Shown here: one piece after another, positions 20,276 through 29,307 of the stretch
Numbering within the stretch: the stretch's first letter is position 1
How the letters are laid out: every line of letters begins with the position of its first letter
NCBI GenBank assembly: GCA_028015205.1
Contig: CM051519.1
Coordinates: 82,419,539-82,483,538, forward strand
Source: Mytilisepta virgata
Lineage: Eukaryota; Mollusca; Bivalvia; Mytilida; Mytilidae
Direction of reading: 5' to 3'
DNA length: 64,000 bases
Position numbers and translations under genes: made by a program
Notes under the pieces: generated by a model
Told to the model about the DNA's origin: nothing
Seen by the model: the letters and a program-made list of their open reading frames with translations, nothing else
Databases searched by the model: none

Positions 20276-23200
20276 AGAATTACGGTCAGGCAGTTTTTTT
20301 AGAATAGGACAATTGGGAAATGACTGTGGGACTTGGGACAATGGTTTTTATACAAAAAGGTATATTGATAAATTTCCAGCAGTTATTTTAATTGATAATG
20401 GATCTACTTCAACCATATTAAATTACAAAATTTATGAACAGATTGTAAAACAAGCTAATGTTAATAAACAGTTGCTACGTACGGAATGTCAGTTATTTGA
20501 TGTTAATGGAAAAGAATTAAAGTTACATGGAGTATTACAATGTGACCTCCTATTAGGGAGCACCTCCTATAATTGGGATTTTCTCGTTTGCAATATAGAC
20601 CAAGACGCAATATTAGGACAAGACTTTTTATTACAAAATCTACATAGAATTGACTACAGGAAGCAAGTCTTAAGCACAGGGGAAAACATTAAATGTTGGA
20701 TAGGAGGACAAGCAAATGTAAGATGCAGAGTTATTTCTAGGGACACAGTCAGTATTCCGGGACAAAGTAAAATGTTAATACCAGTTTTAATTGAAGAGAC
20801 TCAGCATTTGGGACAATGGGGGCTAATAGATCAAAAAGAAAATCTAAGAAGCGACGGCAGGACCTACATAACAAGAGGAATAATAGACCCACATGATGAA
20901 ATCATTAATGTACAGGTAATAAATTTCAGCAAAACTCCAACCACTGTGCATGCAAAAGAGCACCTAGGAACATGCGAATCATACTATGAGTCGGATGCAA
21001 TCACAGCAAACCACTGCTACAGAATACAGCGTGAAGTATGTGACTTCCCTTCAGCAACGGTACCTGAACACCTGCAAGATTTACACAACCGTAGCACACA
21101 GCACTTACAAGATGATGATAAACCAAAGGTCGCAGAACTCCTCATTAAGTATCAAGATGTATTTGCAAAATCAGCGGATGATTTGGGAAGAACTGACAGG
21201 GTGCAACATAGAATTAACACAGGCATAGCAATACCTATCCGCCAGGCACCAAGAAGATTACCTTTAGGAAAGAGGCAAATTGAAGGAGAGGAAATAACCA
21301 AAATGTTAAACAGGGGAGTGATCGAACCTTCTAACAGCCCATGGTCATCACCGGTGGTACTTGTAACAAAAAAAGATGGATCAACACGCTTCTGTATTGA
21401 CTACCGAGCCTTGAACCAAGTCATAGTAAAGGATGCTTACCCCTTGCCCAGAGTGGATGAATGTCTGGATTCATTAGCTTTTTCAAAATGGTTCAGCTGT
21501 CTTGATTTGAATCAAGGATTTTTCCAAATTGGCCTTCACCCAAATGACAGAGAAAAGACAGCATTCTCCACCAGCCAAGGACTTTACCAATTTACAGTAA
21601 CTCCATTTGGACTTGCAACAAGCCCATCAGTTTTTGAACGCCTGATGGAAGATGTTTTAAGGGGACTTCAGTGGACTGAATGTTTACTCTATATGGACGA
21701 CATTATTGTCCCGGCCGCGACTGTTGACCAAAGTTTACTGAGACTAGAAAACATTTTTATTAGACTTAGACAAGCTAACCTAAAACTGAAACCTTCAAAA
21801 TGTACCTTATTCCAGAAATCTGTCAAGTTTTTGGGACATGTCGTATCAGAGGACGGCATTAGCACAGACCCAGACAAAATCAGGGCAGTACAAGAATGGC
21901 CATTTCCTAAAAACGCAAAAGAAATAAAAAGCTTCCTAGGACTTTGTAGTTACTACAGAAGGTTTGTACAGGGATTTGCCGACATAGCTAGACCTCTGAA
22001 TAAAGCTTGTCAGAAAAGCACAAAGTTTAACTGGACGAATGAATGTGAAAATTCTTTCCAGAACCTCAAACAGGCAATGATTAGCCCACCAATACTGATC
22101 TACCCGACCGATGGAAGAGAATTCATCCTTGATACGGATGCCAGCAATGTTGCAGTCGGGGCAGTTTTGTCACAAGAAATTAATGGCAAAGAGCACGTTA
22201 TTGCCTACATGAGTAAAGCACTGAACAAGCACGAAGAATCATATTGCACTACAAGAAAGGAATTATTGGCTGTTGTTGTTGCACTCAAAAACTTCCATCA
22301 TTATCTTTATGGCCAAGAAATACTCCTGCGCACTGATAATGCAGCCGTTAGTTGGTTAAAAAGTCTGAAAAACCCGTCAGGTCAAGTTGCCAGATGGTTG
22401 CAGATACTTGGGACCTATAATATGAGAATAGCACACCGGGCTGGGAAAAGCCACAGTAATGCCGACGCTTTGAGCCGAGCACCTTGCAAAGCCTGTCAAA
22501 GACAGGAAAAGCTAAATGAAAATGAAACAGATACTGCAGACTTAAAAACAGAGAACTTGGTAAAAGAATATGAGCCATTTGAAACAAGAAGACTGAACTC
22601 TGGCAACCTTGCCGAATACCATAATTTTGATGAAAAAGATGAAACTCCAACAAACAGTGCTGAGAAACAACTACCAGGTGTTAGAAGAATCAATCAGAAA
22701 CAGTCCACTACAGTTGACCCACAGAAGAAAACTCAAGGAGAAACAAGGGCAATAACTAGGAGTAAACAACCAGAAACGAAAAACTGTCAACTACTCATAG
22801 GGTGGGAGTCATCAAATTTGAGACAACTGCAATTGTCAGATGAGGATATTGGCCCTATCATGGTTGCAAAAGAAAGCGATCCAATGAAACGACCAATCTG
22901 GGAAAGTATTTCTGCAAAACGAGCACCGTTGAAGACACTGTGGAGCCAATGGGACAGGCTGGAATTGAACAATGGATTATTGTATAGAAGATGGGAAATT
23001 GAGGGTAGTAATGAGTCAAAATTAGAGCTTGTTTTGCCAAAAGAAAAGAGAAAAGAAGTACTGAAATATCATCACGATATCCCCACAGCAGGACATTTGG
23101 GTGTTGAGAAAACAGTTGCAAAGATCAAAGAAAATTTTTATTGGCCAGGTATGAAAGAGTATATACAAACTTACTGCAGGGAATGCGACAGATGTTTTGC

Positions 23201-24224
23201 CAGGAAACCAAAAACTGAAAAAAACAGAGCACCAATGACCACTTACCAGATTGGAGAACCAATGGAGAGGATATCGGTAGACATACTTGGACCACTACCT
23301 TTAACTAAGCACCGTAATCGTTACATACTTGTTATCATGGATACCTTTACCAAATGGACTGAAGCCATTGCCATACCATCACAGGAGAGCTTTATAGTGG
23401 CTAACGCACTGATCGACAACTTTATATGCAGGTTTGGAACACCACTACAACTTCATACAGACAAGGGGAGAAATTTTGAGTCTGAACTCTTCAAACAAAT
23501 CTGCGAAATATTAGGTATTGACAAGACGAGGACAACCAGTTACAGACCGCAATCCAACGGCGCAGTAGAAAGATACAACAGAACATTAACAGCTATGTTA
23601 ACAATGTATTGTGAGAAAAATCAAAGTACATGGGATGACTTTCTCCAGCAGGTAATGATGGCATATCGGTCTTCGCCACACAAATCAACATCCAAAACTC
23701 CAAACTCAATGGTATTTGGCAGAGAAATTGTCCTTCCAATGCAAGCTGTAGTTAGTGCTCCTGAAGAATCCAACCTAGACAAACCATTTTCTGATACAGA
23801 CGAATACATCATCAACCTGAAAAATAAATTAACTGAAAATCATGAAATTGCTAGGAAATGTCTTAAACAAGCAGCGAATTATCAGAAAAGACACTATGAC
23901 TTGAAAGCTAAAAAACGATGTCTAAAAACGGGACAAGCTGTATGGGTACATGAGCCTTTACGTAAAGTAGGAGTATGTACAAAATTAACTTCACCATGGA
24001 AGGGACCTTACATTGTTGAAAAGAAAATAGACGACGTAACTTACCGAGTTAAAAGATCCATCCGTCAGCCATCAGGGGTGTATCATATCGACAGACTGGC
24101 GTTATATCACGGAAGGAACATACCATCATGGACAAAACAATTGTCGAAAAAATATGCAAGTCACTGTGTACATGAAACAGATGAGTTAGTTCAGCGTTCT
24201 GGTTCTCAAGAGGAGGCAAACTGA
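20235..24224 (+). CDS. pol: Pol: protease, reverse transcriptase, RNase H, integrase
   Basis: Read in the -1 frame after the slip site. Residue numbers count from the GTG at 20271. Protease: 'LIDNGSTSTIL' (active-site triad position reads D42-N-G rather than DTG/DSG) and 'ILGQDFL' (114-120). Reverse transcriptase: 'SPWSSPVVLVTKKDGSTRFC', 'CLDLNQGF', 'TPFGLATSPSVFERLM' and YMDD (474-477). RNase H: catalytic D623, E664 and D689. Integrase: zinc site H934/H935, H942, C972, C975; core D1004, D1064, E1100 with exact D-35-E spacing; then a GPY/F-type C-terminus ('SPWKGPYIVEKK', 'YHIDRLALYHG'). No chromodomain is seen. A charged linker of about 130 residues sits between RNase H and integrase. It copies element RNA and integrates the cDNA. 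All catalytic residues except the unusual protease triad are standard. Confidence 0.95.
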   Translation, partial: LQPPTGSLDREPVGELRSGSFFRIGQLGNDCGTWDNGFYTKRYIDKFPAVILIDNGSTSTILNYKIYEQIVKQANVNKQLLRTECQLFDVNGKELKLHGVLQCDLLLGSTSYNWDFLVCNIDQDAILGQDFLLQNLHRIDYRKQVLSTGENIKCWIGGQANVRCRVISRDTVSIPGQSKMLIPVLIEETQHLGQWGLIDQKENLRSDGRTYITRGIIDPHDEIINVQVINFSKTPTTVHAKEHLGTCESYYESDAITANHCYRIQREVCDFPSATVPEHLQDLHNRSTQHLQDDDKPKVAELLIKYQDVFAKSADDLGRTDRVQHRINTGIAIPIRQAPRRLPLGKRQIEGEEITKMLNRGVIEPSNSPWSSPVVLVTKKDGSTRFCIDYRALNQVIVKDAYPLPRVDECLDSLAFSKWFSCLDLNQGFFQIGLHPNDREKTAFSTSQGLYQFTVTPFGLATSPSVFERLMEDVLRGLQWTECLLYMDDIIVPAATVDQSLLRLENIFIRLRQANLKLKPSKCTLFQKSVKFLGHVVSEDGISTDPDKIRAVQEWPFPKNAKEIKSFLGLCSYYRRFVQGFADIARPLNKACQKSTKFNWTNECENSFQNLKQAMISPPILIYPTDGREFILDTDASNVAVGAVLSQEINGKEHVIAYMSKALNKHEESYCTTRKELLAVVVALKNFHHYLYGQEILLRTDNAAVSWLKSLKNPSGQVARWLQILGTYNMRIAHRAGKSHSNADALSRAPCKACQRQEKLNENETDTADLKTENLVKEYEPFETRRLNSGNLAEYHNFDEKDETPTNSAEKQLPGVRRINQKQSTTVDPQKKTQGETRAITRSKQPETKNCQLLIGWESSNLRQLQLSDEDIGPIMVAKESDPMKRPIWESISAKRAPLKTLWSQWDRLELNNGLLYRRWEIEGSNESKLELVLPKEKRKEVLKYHHDIPTAGHLGVEKTVAKIKENFYWPGMKEYIQTYCRECDRCFARKPKTEKNRAPMTTYQIGEPMERISVDILGPLPLTKHRNRYILVIMDTFTKWTEAIAIPSQESFIVANALIDNFICRFGTPLQLHTDKGRNFESELFKQICEILGIDKTRTTSYRPQSNGAVERYNRTLTAMLTMYCEKNQSTWDDFLQQVMMAYRSSPHKSTSKTPNSMVFGREIVLPMQAVVSAPEESNLDKPFSDTDEYIINLKNKLTENHEIARKCLKQAANYQKRHYDLKAKKRCLKTGQAVWVHEPLRKVGVCTKLTSPWKGPYIVEKKIDDVTYRVKRSIRQPSGVYHIDRLALYHGRNIPSWTKQLSKKYASHCVHETDELVQRSGSQEEAN

Positions 24225-24626
24225 AAAACGGCCGTTGATATATAATATTTTGGAATTTGAGGCTGGCCTGATCAACCAGCGGTCAAATCACATTGTCAGA
24301 TGAGATAGAATTTTGACAAAGAATTAAAGGAGAACAGAAGCCTGATAAAAAAAAAAAAAAATGTTTTCGACGTTATTGTTCAAGTTGTGTTATTGCATGA
24401 TGTTATATTTTACAAAGATGAGATGATGGCCTTCCTTTCGAAAACTTCATGAAAAAAAAAAAAAAAAAAGGCAAAGGAGCTGTGCATGTGAACAGCATTA
24501 AATTAGGACTATCATGATGGGGCGGTGGGATATCGGATCAAAGATTTGATAACGTAGATATAAGGTTCCTTCAGTAAAGTTTGATGATTTAACTCAAAAA
24601 GGTGATCTTCCTTCTGTCTTTCCAGA
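24225..24626 (+). other. Spacer between pol and ORF3
   Basis: About 400 nt with two poly-A tracts (near 24346-24360 and 24450-24469) and no ORF. It ends in a splice-acceptor-like sequence just before the ORF3 start. Confidence 0.6.
24604..24625 (+). promoter_or_regulatory. Candidate splice acceptor for ORF3 subgenomic RNA
   Basis: A pyrimidine-rich tract followed by CAG (CTTCCTTCTGTCTTTCCAG) ends at 24625; the ORF3 ATG begins at 24627. Position and quality suggest that ORF3 is translated from a spliced message, as env is in retroviruses. I could not pick a donor with confidence. Confidence 0.5.
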
Positions 24627-26261
24627 ATGTCTTCAGTTATTAGAGTAAAGTGTTGGATCTGCAGTGAGAGTTTTGAAAATAACAGGGATCTAAAGAACCA
24701 TGCAGCATCTTCAGCGCATTCAGCCCTCAGAGTAATCTGCCCATGGTGTTATGAAGGGGAGAAAACGTACAGGACATCAGCAGAGCTATTGAAACACGTG
24801 GAAAAGAGACATCAGTATGTAACAGAAGAGACCAAGAGGGGAGAGTTCTTTTCGGAGAACAATGGTTTCTGGCTGTCCATCAAACCCAGGGATTACTTAA
24901 AGCTAATAAAGCCCACAGATTATCAGTCTACCACAGCACTACAGACAAGAGCCATAGTTGGGAGATGGATGGATAAGGTGAAGAACAAGACCAGGACCAG
25001 AGACCAATGGAAAGAAGGGTGGGACCTGGTAAAGACCAAGGAGCCCAAGACAGTGTACAGCCCCTCAAAACCAACATTACCAGAGGCCAGGATGAAGCTA
25101 CAGAACCTTGAGCTGTCATCAAAGGGAAACGTGGCGTACTTGCTGGACGAAGAAGCGACAATCGGTGATGTATGGTACAGGGTGGAGATGACCATTGATG
25201 TCTTCACAGACAGGAAAGCGTCGGACAGTCTACTCAGAAGGCTGCAGACCCTGAAACCAGTGAAGACAGTGCCGTCAGATTTTAGCACTTTGGTAAGGGA
25301 CAGAGAGGGACTCACAAGAGCAGCAGCCAAGACGCTTGGGATCGGGGAGAAATACATTGCCAAGATGTACCGACAGATTGTTTCTTTCTCTGTGACCAAG
25401 AAGAGGAAGCTTGAGTGCCTTGCTGAAGAACTAGGAGTGTGTGATGATGTGGAAATCACAGAACCAGTACCGTCAACACCAACTCCAGTGAGAGAACCAG
25501 CAACTCCAGTGAGAGAACCAGAACAAGAAAAAGAACAGAATCTAAAGATTACACCAGATAGAGACCCAGAGCTTTTAACACCAACTCCTGAGATCAAGTC
25601 CAAAGAAACAACAACACCTGAGATCACCCACACCATAGAAGAAAACTTAACTGAGATCGGGGAAGTGGAGTCAGATGAAACACTGGAGGAGTCAGAGAAG
25701 GAAATGGAAGTACAACCAGAAGAAACATCAAAGTCAGAGGAGCAACTGAAGGAGAAGACCATAGTTGAAAGAGCTGGTGACTTGCTGAGAACAGGTGTGA
25801 TGCCCCTTTTGCCACCAGCAAGGAGAGAATGGGGTCAGGTAGAACAGATAGAACTGACGACAGACAGAACAACTATCACCTGGCCACCGAAAGGTTGGAC
25901 ATCAATGACAGAGGATGAGAAGTTGACGGCCTGGACGTTCACCAGCATGGCACTGGAATTTAACAGGGGAGTGGCAGTAGTCAAGGATATAGGGAACCTT
26001 CTCGACCGATACGCATTTTTGGCCTTACCGGGAACAACTGTGGGAACAACGGAGGAAAACAGAGCTGTGGCTCTTCGACTACAAAATTACACACTGTTGA
26101 AGGACATATATTTGGGAAATATGAATGAAGAGGAAGCTGGCCCATGGATAAAAGTGTTTGAGGCTGCAAGAGCAGGTGCTGACCGTACTGCTGAATTTAC
26201 TGGAATTCTTCAGAAAATAGAACATTTGCCATTACGTCTGAAACTAGAAGAGAAAAAGTAG
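24627..26261 (+). CDS. ORF3: C2H2 zinc-finger accessory protein of the retrotransposon
   Basis: 544 residues, not recognised as a named family. Two zinc-finger-like modules open the protein: C9-X2-C12-X12-H25-X5-H31 and C38-X2-C41-X15-H57-X4-H62. Residues about 65-275 are basic and probably folded. Residues about 278-375 are Pro/Thr/Glu-rich and strongly acidic, with an 18-bp internal duplication giving 'TPVREPATPVREPE'. The last ~160 residues look helical. There is no signal peptide and no membrane segment, so it is not an envelope despite its position between pol and the 3' LTR. A DNA- or RNA-binding accessory role (nucleoprotein, targeting or regulation) is inference. It is intact in a young element, which argues that it is needed. 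The antisense ORF at 25762-24923 is a shadow of its skewed codon use. Confidence 0.85.
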   Translation: MSSVIRVKCWICSESFENNRDLKNHAASSAHSALRVICPWCYEGEKTYRTSAELLKHVEKRHQYVTEETKRGEFFSENNGFWLSIKPRDYLKLIKPTDYQSTTALQTRAIVGRWMDKVKNKTRTRDQWKEGWDLVKTKEPKTVYSPSKPTLPEARMKLQNLELSSKGNVAYLLDEEATIGDVWYRVEMTIDVFTDRKASDSLLRRLQTLKPVKTVPSDFSTLVRDREGLTRAAAKTLGIGEKYIAKMYRQIVSFSVTKKRKLECLAEELGVCDDVEITEPVPSTPTPVREPATPVREPEQEKEQNLKITPDRDPELLTPTPEIKSKETTTPEITHTIEENLTEIGEVESDETLEESEKEMEVQPEETSKSEEQLKEKTIVERAGDLLRTGVMPLLPPARREWGQVEQIELTTDRTTITWPPKGWTSMTEDEKLTAWTFTSMALEFNRGVAVVKDIGNLLDRYAFLALPGTTVGTTEENRAVALRLQNYTLLKDIYLGNMNEEEAGPWIKVFEAARAGADRTAEFTGILQKIEHLPLRLKLEEKK

Positions 26262-26492
26262 AACATTTTTTTCATATTGGACAAATTACAGGTACCGCAT
26301 AATTATGATGAACATTCAGCGTATTGTGATAGACATGGACAAAGGACATCATAACATATAGTGACAATCATAATTTTTTTTGCATGAGGTTTAATAATTG
26401 TTTTTTTTGTTGCATGATTTCTCTGTATATACATATTGATAAGATCTGATTACTCCCCTTTTGGTTTTTTTGAATTCGGGAGAATTCAGTTC

Positions 26493-26507
26493 TTAAGGTG
26501 GGGAGCG
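26493..26507 (+). other. Polypurine tract
   Basis: Purine-rich stretch AAGGTGGGGAGCG ends immediately before the 3' LTR. This is the expected primer for plus-strand DNA synthesis. Confidence 0.7.
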
Positions 26508-28075
26508 TGTTATATATTGGCAAAATCAAAATTTATTTTACTGTTCTGGGTGTAACAAATAGCCTGTCCAAGTCTTGAAAGATAACTTTCCTTATTCCCT
26601 TTGTTTTAGATAAGGGTCTAATTCGTAATGTAAATGGAATACTGAGTACTGAGATATTTTTTTTTGTTTGTTCTCGCCAAACAAGCATAATAATTCTTTT
26701 CTATTGAAGATAATGTTTCACATTTCAATCTTCCCCCCTTTTTGTTTACACCACCGAAGAGCTTGGACAGTGCCGTTTTGGGATGGTTTTTCATGGGATT
26801 TTAGATAAATTAGTACATATTAATGTAATGCTTACTCTACCTGGGTCAAAATTGAACCTTTTTTTTCATAGTATGGAAATTCGATCGGTCGTTCCGAGAG
26901 AATCTTTGAAAATTCAAAGCCTCAAATCATGCTACTTTCTATTTACAACCATGTTGAAAGTCGCCGGAAATTAGTTATTTTGGAGTTTTTCAGAGGAAAA
27001 GACAATTTTTAATGCATTATTAAATTCGTTGGCCTTCCAGAATTATATTTTTGCTTCAAGATATTGAGCAATTTAATTATATTTTAACGTACTATTTGGA
27101 TTTATATTCCGGCGTACTAATACTTATTTACGTCAGTGATGACCTAGTAACAGGGTCACACATAATTTATCAGTCACACGTATTAAAAGTTTTTAACCGG
27201 GAAATTTGAATTTTTGAACCTTAATTATAGTTGTAATAATTTTTATCCCCGGCCGACAAGAGTTATATCTAACATAACGGAATAATAGCCAAAAGTTAGG
27301 GGCTGTTCGGCGAGTAGGGATTTGTCGGCCAGTTTCAGGGGCTATATAAGGCGGGAAGTTGAGGCAAGATGGCATATCGCATCTAGCTGTCGTACCAGCA
27401 ACACCATATCCAAATCCAATATTATAATCAGAAGCTGTATTTATTTTGAATTTCACTCTTATAAAAGGAATTTAAGTCAGAATTAGGTACATTTCTATTA
27501 CATTATTTACCGATATTCCTTAAATTTGATCTGAATTTTCTATAAGTAAAATATCACTAGAAGTTGACGGGGAAAATGAAGTCTAAAGGAAATCTAGAGA
27601 GAGCCAAACATAGAGTAGTCATGCCGAATTTTCCACTTCCGCTTTCACCTTAACGATATTTTCAAGTCTCAAGTTAACAGTTTTTGAACAGATCATTAAG
27701 TATAGTTATTTTTCAATAAAGTTTATGGAAGCAGCTAAAGATAAATTCCAATAGAAGATGCGATATCCCACCACACCGATGCCCCGCCATATAGCCTATA
27801 GAAGAAAATATTTATACTTTGTTTTTTTTTATAAACTAAGGAAGGCCAACATCTCAGATCCATATTTTAATTAACATACATCTTTATTATTAAAAGAGTT
27901 ATATTGTTATTATGGTATAATACTTGTATATGATGACGACTAAAAGAAAGAAAGAAAGAATACACGTTACTTTTCGTATCGACTTTATTATTATTACAAC
28001 CCCAACCATCCTACAGAGTTTAACTGAGGGGACAAAAGAATCGATAGCCACGGGACCACTTGACCGTCTATTACA
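26508..28075 (+). repeat. 3' LTR (1,568 bp)
   Basis: Same length as the 5' LTR and no difference seen in block-by-block reading. It ends ...CTATTACA and is followed by the target duplication atac at 28076-28079. Confidence 0.95.
27715..27720 (+). terminator. Polyadenylation signal in the 3' LTR
   Basis: AATAAA, the copy that would end the genomic RNA. It lies about 370 bases after the TATA box of the same LTR, leaving R between start site and cleavage. Confidence 0.55.
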
Positions 28076-28079
28076 ATAC

Positions 28080-29307
28080 TTTGCTAAGATAAGCATCATT
28101 CAATGGTCAACTGCTAATCAATGCTAAACATATAGCTTCAACTCCTATTTTGTGTTTTAATTTAATGAAATTTACCCTTGATTTAATGAAAAATGTCAAG
28201 TAAAAAGCCTACGTTGTGGCCATGTTTTATTTGGATAAAGAAAGATAACTCAACTCTATTTTTGTAAACCTCTCAAATATAGAGTTGAATTAAAATAAAT
28301 GATTTCAATAAAACTGATTAATTTTTTTCATTTTGAAATGTTAAATAGCATAAAGTAAAAATGAGCAATGATTAACAGACTTGGATGAGACATTCAGCAT
28401 TTTTTATATTCCCAACATTCTCAGAATTATATCTCTTTCAAAAAGACTAAATACTCAGTTTTAAATTTGTGTTTTGCCTGAATAGTTTACAACATAATTT
28501 GCATGAGTATTAGTATTCTTCAAAGTATGGATTGAAAAGGTATTTTCCCTTATTCATATGTACATATTCAGAATGTAGCCTTAAAACGAGCTCCTCGTTC
28601 AAGTTTTCTTTGATCATTTCTCCAGTCCTTTTAAAACTGAATTCCAAGTGTTTGTTTCGAGGTGAAATGTGTTAATTTCTCATAATATGTATATGTTTAG
28701 CAGTTTATTGTTGATCTCATCCCCCTCAGTGTTAAAATGGTGTTTATCAAGTCTATTAAATAATGGTGATAATTTGGTAATAATTAACTGTATCAGATCT
28801 GAGTGTTTTATTTGTGATTTACCTTGCGATAAATCAGTGTTAACATTTGCCAGTTTACGTTAAGGTGGATCCCTATAGATATAGCTTTTTTTTTACCCAC
28901 ATAATTTTTCTAAATATTTGCATAAACATACTTTGCATTGAACTCTTTCAAAATTTGATATAAAAAAATAGCATGTCACCAGGTTCATTCCATGGTAACG
29001 ATATCCAAAGTTGGAATTTCCATTGTATGAATAAATACATACCCGAAGTAACAATTATGGATTTTAGTAAAATGAAAAGTTTGTTCTACAGTTATCACAT
29101 ACATACTGTTTAAAAAGTACATAGAACACAAATAATAATTTTGCTTTATTATTTTATAAAAAAAAACTTTCCAATGCAAAATTAGCATTTAAACTATTTA
29201 CAATCCCAAAATTATATAAATGCTACCAATCATATTTTATGTAAACCTGATAAAAGTTTGTATCTTTTCAGACAAGAAAAGTCAGCAAATCATTGCTATA
29301 ACACTGC
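28080..29307. other. Non-coding, nothing recognised
   Basis: AT-rich right flank of the retrotransposon. Short ORFs (such as 28669-28863) show no domain features. Confidence 0.4.

Larger units (their letters stand above)
17385..28075 (+). mobile_element. Complete Ty3/gypsy LTR retrotransposon, apparently very young
   Basis: A 10,691-bp element flanked by the 4-bp duplication atac (17381-17384, 28076-28079). Order: LTR, tRNA primer site, gag, pol (protease, reverse transcriptase, RNase H, integrase), third ORF with zinc fingers, polypurine tract, LTR. Integrase after RNase H places it in Ty3/gypsy, not copia. The two LTRs have equal length and keep a constant 9,123-bp offset in every block I compared, with no difference seen, which implies very recent insertion. 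All three ORFs are open. Both joining signals look functional: a -1 frameshift site between gag and pol, and an acceptor-like sequence before ORF3. I see no chromodomain after the integrase. Clade within Ty3/gypsy is not determined. Confidence 0.95.

Noticed and set aside
24923..25762. 279-residue antisense ORF opposite ORF3
   Set aside because: Ser/Val-rich shadow of ORF3's Glu/Thr/Pro-rich codons. No motif of its own.
24627..26261. ORF3 as an envelope protein
   Set aside because: Position fits env, but there is no signal peptide, membrane anchor, cleavage site or glycosylation-rich ectodomain; zinc-finger motifs are present instead.
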